From Alteribacter aurantiacus DSM 18675 (GTDB lineage Bacteria; Bacillota; Bacilli; Bacillales; Salisediminibacteriaceae), in the NCBI RefSeq assembly GCF_000429705.1, contig NZ_AUCJ01000013.1:964-53054 (forward strand): a stretch of 52,091 nucleotides of DNA. Reading direction: 5' to 3'. This document shows, in pieces, positions 8,299 to 16,873 of the stretch (positions are counted from its first letter, which is position 1; each line of letters begins with the position of its first letter). Under the pieces are notes generated by a model. The model saw only the letters and a list, made by a program, of their open reading frames with translations. It did no database searches and was not told where the DNA came from. Made by a program: the position numbers and the translations under genes.

Positions 8299-8700
8299 TT
8301 AACGGAGCCACTTAATTGCACTAATTGTTGTGCCTTCGTTGAGTTCTGAGTCAATCTTGAACTCGTCCATTAATCGTTTGACTCCGGGTAACCCAGCGCC
8401 TAATCCTCCAGAAGTTGTATATCCGTCTTCCATTACTTTACGAATATCCTTAATACCAGGTCCTTCGTCAGTAGCAATGATTCGGATACCGCGCTTTCCG
8501 GAAGAGGTGGCTTCTTCAATATAAATTTGTCCTTTATTTGCGTATAGGTAGATGTTTCGTGCAAGTTCAGAAATCGCCGTCGTTACTCTGGCCTGATCCA
8601 CAGATCCAAACCCGATTTCTCGGGCTAATTTACGACCAGCTTGCCGAGCAGCCACGATCCCCCACTCACTATGAATATCTACATGGGTTTGGACTTGCAT
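8299..8700 (-). CDS. rsbT: RsbT, switch kinase of the stressosome
   Basis: 133 aa GHKL serine/threonine kinase related to RsbW (AISELARNIYLYA N box near 43; ATDEGPGI; GGLGAGLPGVKRLMD). In the unstressed cell it is trapped by RsbR-RsbS. On stress it phosphorylates them, is released and activates RsbU. It follows rsbS by 3 nt in the same operon. Confidence 0.95.
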   Translation of the reverse strand: MQVQTHVDIHSEWGIVAARQAGRKLAREIGFGSVDQARVTTAISELARNIYLYANKGQIYIEEATSSGKRGIRIIATDEGPGIKDIRKVMEDGYTTSGGLGAGLPGVKRLMDEFKIDSELNEGTTISAIKWLR

Positions 8701-8703
8701 TCA

Positions 8704-9060
8704 TCACCCCTCCAATTCATGCTGGAGTCTCTCTAACCCCTGCTCAAGATCTAAAGCTGTCGGCACCTCATCTAATACTATTCCCATATCAATTAACGTA
8801 ATGGCAACGGCGGGTTGAATCCCCGTTAAAACGACCTTGGCCCCCATAAGGTTGGACATGTCCACCACGTCCCCGAGGACTTTGGCAATGAATGAGTCAA
8901 TCATATCAACCGAAGTCAGATCGATAACGACTCCCTTTGAGCCCTCTTGATGAATTTTATTTAACACATCTTCCTGAAACTGAAGAGCGGTCTGATCGTC
9001 TAAATCCACTTGCACGGAAATCAACAGATAATCATGAAGTTTTAAAATCGGAATCCTCAA
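8704..9060 (-). CDS. rsbS: RsbS, STAS-domain stressosome scaffold
   Basis: 118 aa single STAS domain. The conserved VDMIDSFIAK segment puts the phospho-acceptor at Ser56, equivalent to Ser59 of B. subtilis. RsbS forms the stressosome core with RsbR paralogues and sequesters RsbT; RsbX resets it. The gene is in a tight cluster between rsbR (13 nt) and rsbT (3 nt). Confidence 0.95.
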   Translation of the reverse strand: MRIPILKLHDYLLISVQVDLDDQTALQFQEDVLNKIHQEGSKGVVIDLTSVDMIDSFIAKVLGDVVDMSNLMGAKVVLTGIQPAVAITLIDMGIVLDEVPTALDLEQGLERLQHELEG

Positions 9061-9073
9061 AACGCGTTCCTCC

Positions 9074-9892
9074 TTACTCGTCGATCTCTACAATTTGTCG
9101 TGATGTCATTTCTAATGCTGCTTCTATTCCTTTTTTCAAGCTGCTTTTCGTTGGGAACTTCCCTAAGTCAATGCCCAAGTTAACAATGGTTTGAGCTATT
9201 TCAGGACGAATTCCTACTAATATACATTTTGCACCAACAAGGCGCACCGCTTCTGATGCTTGAATAATGTGGTGGGCCACCATCGTATCCACAACCGGGA
9301 CACCGGTAATATCAATGAGAACCACTTGGGAACGGTGCTCAATTACACCGGTGAGTAAGTTCTCCATGATTTGTTTGGCCCGCTCCGTATCAATCGTTCC
9401 GATGAGCGGCATCACACTTATATTGTTGAAAACCGGGATAAGTGGGGCAGATAGCTCTTTAAGGGCCATCTTTTGTAAAAAGAAGGTGTTCTCCCACGTT
9501 CCCGAGTAATGACTTACAAGGATATTTACAATTTCGTCTGTCCAGTCTTCAATCTCTTGGTAAAACTCAAGAGCGCGACCTTCTTCTTTTTTAATCAACG
9601 TGTCGACTGTTGCTTTGCGGAACTCTTGAAGGCCTCTCGTAATATAGTTTAACGGCCATCCTAACTGAATGAGGCGATCAGTGTATTCACTGATTGAGGC
9701 TTTTACGTCTTCTTCTTCACGATCCAACGTTCGAAAAAGCATGTCCACGAACTCTCGGTTTGTATTTTGGTAGACAGTATCAGAGATGGTTTGCAAGTAA
9801 TTCTCCCCGCGAAACTTCTCTACTTCCTTTAGCCATTCATCCGTTATGGTAGACCGGTATTCATGAATAAGAGCACGTATCTGGTGATTCAT
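9074..9892 (-). CDS. rsbR: RsbR (RsbRA type), stressosome sensor/scaffold
   Basis: 272 aa. The N-terminal ~140 residues form a non-haem globin-like sensor domain, followed by a C-terminal STAS domain. Threonines at about 169 (IGTIDTERA) and 203 (VVDTMVAHH) match the two RsbT target sites of B. subtilis RsbRA (Thr171 and Thr205). It is the first gene of the rsb module. A possible sigma-A promoter lies 40-65 nt upstream. No other RsbR paralogue is in the window. Confidence 0.93.
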   Translation of the reverse strand: MNHQIRALIHEYRSTITDEWLKEVEKFRGENYLQTISDTVYQNTNREFVDMLFRTLDREEEDVKASISEYTDRLIQLGWPLNYITRGLQEFRKATVDTLIKKEEGRALEFYQEIEDWTDEIVNILVSHYSGTWENTFFLQKMALKELSAPLIPVFNNISVMPLIGTIDTERAKQIMENLLTGVIEHRSQVVLIDITGVPVVDTMVAHHIIQASEAVRLVGAKCILVGIRPEIAQTIVNLGIDLGKFPTKSSLKKGIEAALEMTSRQIVEIDE

Positions 9893-9930
9893 TTACACTT
9901 TCCCCCATTTTAAGCATCATAGTTAAATTC

Positions 9931-9959
9931 ATTATTTCACTGATTACTAGGGATTGCAA
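9931..9959 (-). promoter_or_regulatory. Possible sigma-A promoter of rsbR
   Basis: Minus strand TTGCAA (9954-9959), 17-nt spacer, AATAAT (9931-9936). It fits the expected vegetative promoter of the rsb operon, but neither box is a strong match. Apart from this and the ndoA terminator I see nothing in 9893-10303. Confidence 0.35.
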
Positions 9960-10252
9960 TGATTCCGTACCTACTACTTTATGTCAAAGCCCTTCAAAGG
10001 ACGTGTTAATGATAAAAAAACACGGTTAATTCCCTTTTAAAATAAAGATAAACTGTCATTTTTACAAAAAAATAAATTTCTTGAGGACTCCCAAACAACC
10101 ATGTTCAACTTCGAGCTTGCCTATTAGTCAGCACTCTGTGCAAAAGGCACGTATCACTTAGGAGACCGATTTGTACAAAGATGATTCAATCGAAAAGCAC
10201 ATGCTTTCCGTCCACGACCAATCATGTGTGCTCTATTTTAATATACGACAAA

Positions 10253-10286
10253 AAAAGTTGCTTTCCTCTTTGAAAAAGCAACTTTT
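10253..10286 (-). terminator. Terminator of ndoAI-ndoA
   Basis: AAAAGTTGCTTT...AAAGCAACTTTT with an ~10-nt loop, followed on the minus strand by a T run. It is 18 nt beyond the ndoA stop, and separates ndoA from rsbR transcription. Confidence 0.85.
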
Positions 10287-10303
10287 CTCATATGATCTCC
10301 TAC

Positions 10304-10654
10304 CTAGAAGTCGATTAGGCCAAGACTGATCATCAACGCATCATTCACTTTTAACATCATGTCGTCATCCAGATGAGTAATCTTGTCTGTTAGACGCTGT
10401 TTATCAATCGTTCTAATTTGTTCCAATAATATTACGGAGTCCCTGTCAAAGCCGTAACGCTTCGCATTAATCTCTACATGAGTAGGAAGCTTGGCTTTTT
10501 GAATCTGAGCGGTGATTGCAGCGACAATCACGGTAGGACTGAAACGGTTGCCGATATCATTTTGAATGATTAAAACCGGGCGAACGCCTCCTTGCTCCGA
10601 ACCAACGACGGGTGATAGGTCCGCAAAATAAACGTCCCCGCGTTTTACAATCAA
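10304..10654 (-). CDS. ndoA: EndoA/MazF-type endoribonuclease toxin
   Basis: 116 aa, the usual MazF/EndoA length. It starts MIVKRGDVYFADLSPVVGSE and keeps the GGVRPVLIIQND strand and the VIVAAIT core found in EndoA. B. subtilis EndoA cleaves single-stranded RNA at UACAU; cleavage specificity here is inferred from the family. It lies 3 nt downstream of its antitoxin gene in the conserved alr-ndoAI-ndoA-rsbR order. As the chromosomal housekeeping copy, it is not a sign of a mobile element. Confidence 0.95.
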   Translation of the reverse strand: MIVKRGDVYFADLSPVVGSEQGGVRPVLIIQNDIGNRFSPTVIVAAITAQIQKAKLPTHVEINAKRYGFDRDSVILLEQIRTIDKQRLTDKITHLDDDMMLKVNDALMISLGLIDF

Positions 10655-10657
10655 CCG

Positions 10658-10939
10658 TTACACCCCACTAACTAAGCGATCTAAAGTGTGCTCGGCCTCC
10701 TCTTCAACAAGAAAGGCTTCCGTCGCAATGTTAAGATTAATTTTTGCCATCTCCATGTACCCTTGTTGCATGGTTTCACGAATCTTGCTTTTCTTTCTCT
10801 CACGCAGGTACATCTTCGTTGCCTGATGAATGATTTCGCTTCGATTTACATCTTCTTTGTCTTCCAGTAATCCGTCCAATTCATTCACTAGATGTTGTGG
10901 TAAACTTACCATTATTCTTTTTGTGTTCTCTTCAGACAC
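10658..10939 (-). CDS. ndoAI: EndoAI antitoxin (ribbon-helix-helix)
   Basis: 93 aa from a GTG start at 10937-10939. I chose it because GGAGGTG lies 6 nt upstream and because homologues begin with an SEE/SES-type N-terminus followed by a VSLPQHLVNELD strand; an in-frame ATG at 10987 would add 16 atypical residues. The N-terminal RHH DNA-binding fold is followed by the conserved ATKMYLRERKK and the toxin-binding YMEMAKINLNIATEAFLVEEE tail (each under 21 residues as cited). It inhibits EndoA. The 270 nt between it and alr show no obvious gene. Confidence 0.92.
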   Translation of the reverse strand: MSEENTKRIMVSLPQHLVNELDGLLEDKEDVNRSEIIHQATKMYLRERKKSKIRETMQQGYMEMAKINLNIATEAFLVEEEAEHTLDRLVSGV

Positions 10940-11211
10940 AAAAAACACCTCCAACGCAGCTAACACCCTGATTTTAGTCCTATTCAATCATATCACTAGC
11001 CAGCGGCCTTTGCAAAGTGGCATTTGTAATTTAACAGAGAATCGTGTTTGTCGCATACCGGGTTTTTCCATCAACAACAGTCGCAGTCGTTCCCTCTCGA
11101 TTGAAAAACAAGCACTATAAATGATATTCGCCGCCCCAATTACTATTCCTCTTTTTATTTTGTGAAATTTGTAGAAGTTTAGTCATAAATAACCAGATTG
11201 TTGTAAGAAGA

Positions 11212-12399
11212 TTATAATACTCCGTTTTGGAGGTGAATCCGTTTCCCTTTTTTATAGGTTGCTTTTGGTACTCGGTAGCCAATCATACAAGGAATTTCAT
11301 AATTGATTGTACCTAGGCGCTTCGCAACGTCATCGACTGAAATCGTATCTGTTCCTTGGGAGCCGATCAAGGTCACTTTCGTTCCTACTGGCACCTCTCC
11401 TTCCAGTAGCACCATCATTTGATCCATACATACTCTTCCGATAATCGGTGCTCTTTTACCATTCACCAGAACTTCCCCACCGTTCGCATTCGCTCTGATC
11501 CAGCCATCTGCATACCCGATCGGAATCGTAGCGATCCACTCTTCAGAGGAAGCACGATACGTTGCACCATAGCTCACCCCGTCTCCTTTTTGGAGCTGCT
11601 TCACATGGGTTATCCTGCTGTGCAAAGAGAAGGCTTGTTGCAATGAGACGCCTAAGCGATCTTTCACTTCCTCTGAAGGAACAAGACCGTACATAGATAT
11701 GCCTACCCGAACCAGCGTATACGCATACTCTTTGTATCGAAGGGCTGTCGCACTGTTGCCGGTATGAATATAGTCGGGTAAAAAATCAAAGGAACTCTTA
11801 AGCCAGTTAAGAAAGGATGTAAACCGTTCATGCTGAGCATCCAGATACGTACGATCAACCTCATCCGCCGTGGCGAAGTGTGTGTACACCCCTTCAATAT
11901 GAAAAAGTTCAGAATGGTCTTTGACTTGATCTAACAAAAGCTGTCCGTCTTCTGTGGATCGAAGCCCGAGGCGCCCCATCCCCGTGTCGACTTTGATATG
12001 AAGGTTGACCTTCGTTTTTTCTTTACTTAAATAAGGTGCGGCCTCTTTTACCCAATCAGCCTGAAAAACCGTAAGTGTGAGAGCATGCTTTTGAGCTAGA
12101 GCTACATCGCTTGGCCTTGTGTAACCTAACACCAAGATAGGAGCCTCAATTCCCGCCTGCCTAAGAGCCAAGGCTTCATCCAGTATTGCTACCCCTAAGT
12201 ATGATGCCCCTGCTTGAAGGGCTGTTTTTGCTACTTCTACAGCCCCGTGACCATAGGCATTTGCTTTTACTACAGCCATGTATGTAACGCCATTAGGTAA
12301 GCTCTGTTTAATTGCTTTTACGTTGTGTTCGATCGCGTCCAAATTGACTTCGGCCCACGTATCGCGGTAAAACTCCTGTGATTCTCCCAAAACCGGCAC
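11212..12399 (-). CDS. alr: Alanine racemase
   Basis: 395 aa, PLP fold type III. The PLP-binding lysine lies in VVKANAYGHG (Lys45), and the second catalytic base is Tyr277 in GVSYGATY; VCMDQMMV and the C-terminal beta-domain are intact. It makes D-alanine for peptidoglycan and, in spores, modulates germination. The start is ambiguous: GTG at 12399 is preceded by GGAG, whereas AGAGGTG could instead serve a TTG three codons later. It sits between ydcC and ndoAI, as in B. subtilis dal. Confidence 0.94.
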   Translation of the reverse strand: MPVLGESQEFYRDTWAEVNLDAIEHNVKAIKQSLPNGVTYMAVVKANAYGHGAVEVAKTALQAGASYLGVAILDEALALRQAGIEAPILVLGYTRPSDVALAQKHALTLTVFQADWVKEAAPYLSKEKTKVNLHIKVDTGMGRLGLRSTEDGQLLLDQVKDHSELFHIEGVYTHFATADEVDRTYLDAQHERFTSFLNWLKSSFDFLPDYIHTGNSATALRYKEYAYTLVRVGISMYGLVPSEEVKDRLGVSLQQAFSLHSRITHVKQLQKGDGVSYGATYRASSEEWIATIPIGYADGWIRANANGGEVLVNGKRAPIIGRVCMDQMMVLLEGEVPVGTKVTLIGSQGTDTISVDDVAKRLGTINYEIPCMIGYRVPKATYKKGKRIHLQNGVL

Positions 12400-12507
12400 C
12401 TCTTTTCTCCGTCATCGTTCACTGTATTCCATTTTAATTGGTTTTAAAGGTGTGTCAACAGAAGGGAGTGATTGGAAGGAGGGGAGAAGTGTTTTTCGAG
12501 GTTCGGA

Positions 12508-12627
12508 TGATCCACTTATTCTTCGTTTGATCCACTTATTCGGAGATTGATCCACTTATTTTTCAATCCTTCCAGTTATCAAAAGGTTGCTCCACTTATT
12601 TCAGAATTGTTCCAGTTAGCCCAAAAC
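12508..12627. repeat. Six-unit 20-bp phased repeat (TGATCCACTTATT type)
   Basis: Six degenerate copies start at 12508, 12528, 12548, 12568, 12588 and 12608, exactly 20 bp apart. The first 13 bases follow TGATCCACTTATT (copy 4 CCTTCCAGTTATC, copy 5 TGCTCCACTTATT, copy 6 TGTTCCAGTTAGC) and the last 7 are variable. The array fills the space between the alr promoter region and the ydcC terminator. There are no spacers of CRISPR type and no coding potential. Confidence 0.85.
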
Positions 12628-12660
12628 CCACTACGCCGCCCCCACCTCAAACTACACCAC

Positions 12661-12693
12661 AAAAAAACCTCGGCAGCATCACAGCCGCCAAGG
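12661..12693 (-). terminator. Terminator of ydcC
   Basis: Minus strand CCTTGGCGGC-loop-GCTGCCGAGG followed by seven Ts. Stem pairing includes G-U pairs. It lies just after the ydcC stop. Confidence 0.85.
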
Positions 12694-12701
12694 CCACATT
12701 T

Positions 12702-13772
12702 TTATTTCTCTTCCGTTCCGTACACGCTTCGTGCGATACTCATCATTTCTTCATCGCTCAAGTGCTGAGAAGCAAGGAAGAAATCCGTTCCTTGATAGGA
12801 CCAAGACACGTTCGTTGTTTCCCCGTCCCTTGAAATCGCTCCAATCGTAAAGCCAAGATCAACGGGTGAGCCATCAGTAATTTGTACTGGTGTACTCGCT
12901 GTTACCGCTTGGCTTCTCTGTTGCACAAGCGTAAACGGCTGATCCCCTTCATAAGACAGAATCACACGTCGTCCGTTTTCCGTTTCAAGCTCTCGCGACT
13001 CGCTATATTCCGTTCCTTGTGGAGAGTACATTGGGAAAAAGACCGTGAACATCTCTGCGTCCGCTTCTTCATCCCCCTCTTCCGTTACAACAGATTCCCC
13101 ATCTGATTCTTCGCCCATCGTTGGCACTTCTGAATTCAGCTGAGCTCCTGTCATGTTGCGATCCATATCGAAGTCTCCATCATCAAACGTCGTGTTCAGT
13201 TCGAACTCACTGAAGTTGACTTCAACGAGGACTTTTAGGTCCACATCCATGATTCTGACGGACGTCGGTGTAAGGCTCTTTTTATCAAGCATAATTTCCT
13301 GTTGGTTCAAGTTTTTGTTCGTATAGTTCGTATTCGTTTGGAAAACGTAATGATCGTCCGTTGCTGTAAACGTGCGCTCCGGATCCATTAAGATATCATT
13401 GACCAGGGATTCGTACAAATAGACTTGACTGTTGTTTTCAGGCCAGTCGCTTTGGAAACGGAAGCTCTTGTTCAAAGCCGGAGTCAATACAAAGACCCCT
13501 TCATCGTTTCTTAAGATTATCTGGCTTTGATCGCTTTCAGCATTGCTAAGGGCCACTCTGTAGAAGGTTGGATAGCGATACCACACATCCACTTCGTACG
13601 TTTGTGGTTCCTTTCCTGTCTGAAGTGTCATGGAAGCTGTCGCTTTGTATCCTTGGAGATCGTCCAAGTTTTTATCCAACGCGTCAATCACATCTTCTTG
13701 ACTTTTTTCCCCACAAGCAGCAAGCACCATCGCAAGTGCTGCCAACAATAGAAGAGACATGATCTTCTTCAT
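12702..13772 (-). CDS. ydcC: YdcC-like lipoprotein with LolA-type fold
   Basis: 356 aa. The signal peptide ends in the lipobox LAAC (Cys20), so it is predicted to be anchored to the outer face of the membrane. The body resembles the LolA/LppX family lipoprotein YdcC, annotated in Bacillus as sporulation-associated. An acidic insert near residues 220-240 (EESDGESVVTEEGDEEADAE) fits halophilic adaptation. It is preceded by a good ribosome binding site (AGAGGGG) and lies between nnr and alr, as in relatives. A biochemical function is not established; a role in lipid or lipoprotein handling is only suggested by the fold. Confidence 0.85.
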   Translation of the reverse strand: MKKIMSLLLLAALAMVLAACGEKSQEDVIDALDKNLDDLQGYKATASMTLQTGKEPQTYEVDVWYRYPTFYRVALSNAESDQSQIILRNDEGVFVLTPALNKSFRFQSDWPENNSQVYLYESLVNDILMDPERTFTATDDHYVFQTNTNYTNKNLNQQEIMLDKKSLTPTSVRIMDVDLKVLVEVNFSEFELNTTFDDGDFDMDRNMTGAQLNSEVPTMGEESDGESVVTEEGDEEADAEMFTVFFPMYSPQGTEYSESRELETENGRRVILSYEGDQPFTLVQQRSQAVTASTPVQITDGSPVDLGFTIGAISRDGETTNVSWSYQGTDFFLASQHLSDEEMMSIARSVYGTEEK

Positions 13773-13819
13773 TTACTCAACCCCTCTGTGTCATTTCGAC
13801 GACAAAGGAGGGATACGTA

Positions 13820-15349
13820 TTAAGGGTAACGGAGTGACAAGAATGCCGTTTGCAACTGATGAATCACATCTGTTGCCGTAACGCTCATCTCGTCCGCCTT
13901 TTGAATAAGCTGGTCTGCTGCATGTCCGTGTACGTACACCGCATTCAGAACGCCTTCGATCGGGTCTTGGTGCTGGTGAAGAGATGCCAAGATCATTCCC
14001 GTCAGCACATCGCCACTGCCCCCTTTTGCAAGAGCCGGGTTCCCTGAAAGGTTTACCCATTGCCTCCCATCAGGTGCAGTTGTGATTGTATATGCTCCTT
14101 TTAAGACAACGATCATTTGATAGTCTTTAGCGAAGGTACGGGCGATTTGAAAACGATTGGCTTCTACTTCTTGTATGGGCGTGTTCGTCAACAATGCCAT
14201 CTCCCCCGGATGTGGAGAAATGACGGTTAACCCTTTGCGCCCACCCTTCCAATGGTCTATCTCTTTTGATAGATGGTAAAGGGCATCTGCATCCATGACA
14301 ACTGCCCCGTCAAAATTCTGAAATCGTTCATACAAATCATACCGGTGGCTTCTTCCCATTCCCGGTCCGATGGCTACGCTATCGTAAGGTGTGAGGTCAA
14401 GTCCCTCAAGTCCACTCCAAGGAATCTCCCCGTCTTGTGATGGCATGTTCACCAAGGTCGCTTCAGTAGCAGTCTGGGTCACTAGTAATCGAATGTCTTC
14501 AGGCAGAGCCACCGTTAAGAGGCCAATGCCTGTTCTAAGAGCCGCTTGTGTAGTGAGACTCAGCGCTCCTGGCATCTTCTTGGAACCACCAATCACAAGA
14601 CCTTTCCCGTTCATCCCTTTGTGAGCATTCTTTTTGCGTTTCGGAAGTGTGTGACTCACTTGTTCTTCAGACCATACGAACCGTTTGATCATCGTCTCCT
14701 TAAACGAACAGGACGGAATCCCGATATCAAGTACCTCCCATTTTCCATAAGCTTCTGCATAGGGATACAAGAATGTCGTCTCTTTCGGAGATTGCAAAAT
14801 CAACGTTCGTTCCGCCTGAATATAAAGGTCAGCTTCAACACCTTCATCCGCAGGAACGCCACTTGGGATGTCCACCGAGATAACGGCACACGGGCTATCA
14901 TTGACCCCTTGAACCACCTCGTCATAAGGAGCTCTCAGCTCGCCGGTCACACCGGTTCCAAGTAAGCAGTCCACAATGTGAGTAGAAGAAGCCAGCTTTT
15001 CATAAAACAGCTGGGTATTCTTTTCGTAAAAGGAAAGGTCATATCCGCACAAAGAGAAGATTCGTGCATGCTTTTTCGCTGCCCCTCGAAGTTTCTCTTC
15101 AGGTGCTACAACCCACATATCCACATTGAACCCCGCTTCAAGAAGCCTTCTTCCGATAACGAAACCATCTCCACCGTTGTTTCCGGAACCTACCACAACC
15201 ATGATACGACTGTTAAACGATAGGATGTCCTTTAGCCTTGAAAAAACGGCGTTACCCGCATTTTCCATTAGCATCACGTCACTCAGACCAACTTCATTCA
15301 TGGCATATGCATCGATTTGGCGCATTTCATCACCCGTTACCACGTACAT
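13820..15349 (-). CDS. nnr: Bifunctional NAD(P)H-hydrate epimerase / ADP-dependent dehydratase
   Basis: 509 aa from the ATG at 15349, preceded by GGAGGG; an upstream in-frame ATG at 15379 would place that site inside the gene. The N-terminal half is the YjeF_N/NnrE epimerase domain (GSGNNGGDGFVIGRRLL near 55). The C-terminal half is the ribokinase-like NnrD dehydratase (SPHPGEMALL; GNPALAKGGSGDVLTGMILA). Together they repair hydrated NAD(P)H: epimerisation of R-NADHX followed by ADP-dependent dehydration. The fusion sits between acpS and ydcC, a conserved place in Bacillaceae. Confidence 0.95.
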   Translation of the reverse strand: MYVVTGDEMRQIDAYAMNEVGLSDVMLMENAGNAVFSRLKDILSFNSRIMVVVGSGNNGGDGFVIGRRLLEAGFNVDMWVVAPEEKLRGAAKKHARIFSLCGYDLSFYEKNTQLFYEKLASSTHIVDCLLGTGVTGELRAPYDEVVQGVNDSPCAVISVDIPSGVPADEGVEADLYIQAERTLILQSPKETTFLYPYAEAYGKWEVLDIGIPSCSFKETMIKRFVWSEEQVSHTLPKRKKNAHKGMNGKGLVIGGSKKMPGALSLTTQAALRTGIGLLTVALPEDIRLLVTQTATEATLVNMPSQDGEIPWSGLEGLDLTPYDSVAIGPGMGRSHRYDLYERFQNFDGAVVMDADALYHLSKEIDHWKGGRKGLTVISPHPGEMALLTNTPIQEVEANRFQIARTFAKDYQMIVVLKGAYTITTAPDGRQWVNLSGNPALAKGGSGDVLTGMILASLHQHQDPIEGVLNAVYVHGHAADQLIQKADEMSVTATDVIHQLQTAFLSLRYP

Positions 15350-15423
15350 GTTTGCGTACCCTCCCATCCGCAATAACACTATATGAGGCTGTCCCCAACA
15401 ATATGCAGACTAGCCATGACAAG

Positions 15424-15780
15424 CTACACTTCCCATATCACCTGAGCTGCCGCGATCGTTTGTGTATGTGTAATCGAGATATGTACAGTGCCCTCTATAC
15501 CTTGATGCAACCTTACGTGAGGCTTTCCTCTTTCATCTGCTAAAATAGACGCATCTTGAAAAGAAAATTGCTCTCCAATCCCACAACCGAACGCTTTCGC
15601 CAACGCCTCTTTTCCCGCAAACCTCCCTGCTAAAAATTCAATCTGCCGCTTCCCGTCAAGCATATGGAAGACCTCTTTTTCTTCGCCAGTCAATATCCGA
15701 TCCGCAAAACTCTTTTTTCTTTTATATAACGATTCAATTCGCTCAAGTTCAATGACATCCAACCCGATCCCTTTAATCAT
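15424..15780 (-). CDS. acpS: Holo-[acyl-carrier-protein] synthase
   Basis: 118 aa from the ATG at 15780, which has a GGAGG ribosome binding site; a longer upstream frame to 15840 lacks family similarity. Motifs are GIGLDVIELERI at the N-terminus and FAGKEALAKAFG in the middle, which carry the Mg2+/CoA ligands. It transfers 4'-phosphopantetheine from CoA to apo-ACP for fatty acid synthesis. It is first in the acpS-nnr-ydcC series and divergent from the rhomboid gene. Confidence 0.95.
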   Translation of the reverse strand: MIKGIGLDVIELERIESLYKRKKSFADRILTGEEKEVFHMLDGKRQIEFLAGRFAGKEALAKAFGCGIGEQFSFQDASILADERGKPHVRLHQGIEGTVHISITHTQTIAAAQVIWEV

Positions 15781-15906
15781 TCTTTTTCCTCCAACGTTTT
15801 TTTCTAGTGTACCACCAGTAGCCTCATAAAGGCACCGCACCTGTTCATATGATAAAATAAGGAGAAATCATATTGAAACGGAACTTCATTTTAAAGGAGT
15901 ATTGCC

Positions 15907-16677
15907 ATGTTTATTCGCAATGAAAGCTTTCAATCTTATACTCGTTCTTACCCCATTGTAACGGGATTAATCGCCATTCATATTCTTTTGTTCCTATGGA
16001 TGAACATCTTCCCTACCCTAGGAGGTAACTTCATCTATACTCGCGGGGTTGGTTACAACCTGTTTGTGATGATGGGAGAGTACTGGCGATTGGTTACACC
16101 TATTTTTCTTCACGTGTCCCCTATGCACATGCTCTTTAATTCGTTTTCACTCTTTTTGTTTGGTCCGGCTCTTGAACAGATGCTTGGAAAAAGCAAATTC
16201 ATTGTCGCTTACTTACTTACAGGAATCCTTGCAAATATCGCCACACTTATGATTGGTGGTGTCGAATACCCACCTCATTTAGGGGCTTCCGGTGCCATTT
16301 ACGGGTTGTTCGGATTATACCTCTACATGGTTTTACAGCGAAAAGACTTGATTGATTCGTCTAACGGCCAGCTTGTGATTACGATTTTGTTTATTGGATT
16401 GATCATGACGTTTCTCAATCCACAAATCAACATCTACGCCCACGTATTCGGCCTTATTGCCGGCCTTGCTCTTGGTCCGTTGATTCTTCAGAATGTGCAA
16501 CCGTTCAATCCTTGGGCAGCTGCCGCACGAAGGCGTGAGCGTCTTGACGATGACGAGATTGGGTTCGACCCTGATCGCTGGGGAAAAAAAGCTAGAAACA
16601 AAGGGCGCACGCAAAAAATACTCTTCGCCATTATCGGTGTCCTTGTCGTCATTGGAATCTTATCGAGATTCTTTTAA
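15907..16677 (+). CDS. Rhomboid family intramembrane serine protease (YdcA type)
   Basis: 256 aa with six or seven membrane segments. The catalytic serine lies in GASGAIYGLFG (about residues 124-134) and the histidine in YAHVFGLIAG (about 178-187); the upstream HMLFNSFSLFLFGPALE is the rhomboid L1/TM2 signature. An Arg/Lys-rich cytosolic loop precedes the last helix. The position divergent from acpS matches B. subtilis ydcA. Substrates are unknown. The start follows AAAGGAG, and a clear terminator follows the stop. Confidence 0.9.
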   Translation: MFIRNESFQSYTRSYPIVTGLIAIHILLFLWMNIFPTLGGNFIYTRGVGYNLFVMMGEYWRLVTPIFLHVSPMHMLFNSFSLFLFGPALEQMLGKSKFIVAYLLTGILANIATLMIGGVEYPPHLGASGAIYGLFGLYLYMVLQRKDLIDSSNGQLVITILFIGLIMTFLNPQINIYAHVFGLIAGLALGPLILQNVQPFNPWAAAARRRERLDDDEIGFDPDRWGKKARNKGRTQKILFAIIGVLVVIGILSRFF

Positions 16678-16686
16678 TCCTTAACT

Positions 16687-16725
16687 AAAAAAAGGTGCGA
16701 TTTCACATTGAAATCGCACCTTTTT
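16687..16725 (+). terminator. Terminator of the rhomboid gene (bidirectional-looking)
   Basis: AAAAAGGTGCGATTTCA/TGAAATCGCACCTTTTT, an almost perfect stem with A and T flanks, directly after the stop. Confidence 0.9.
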
Positions 16726-16810
16726 GAATGCGGTCACCTTTCCCCTTGACAAATCATTCTTTATTTATAATAATTATAAACAAGTAAATATTATAAAGAT
16801 TTAAGAACCT

Positions 16811-16860
16811 AAAAAAGCACTTACCCTCTTCATCGTTACAATAAAGGGGTAAATGCTTTT
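16811..16860 (-). terminator. Terminator of the iron-type ABC ATPase gene
   Basis: AAAAGCATTTACCCC...GAGGGTAAGTGCTTTTTT on the minus strand: a long imperfect stem with a T run, 14 nt after the stop codon. Confidence 0.85.
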
Positions 16861-16873
16861 CTAAATACATTAG

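Noticed and set aside
10304..10939. ndoA-ndoAI as a mobile toxin-antitoxin or defence module
   Set aside because: It is the conserved chromosomal EndoA locus in its normal place between alr and rsbR.
12508..12627. Possible CRISPR array
   Set aside because: Unit of 13 conserved plus 7 variable bases is far too short, units are degenerate and no cas gene is present.
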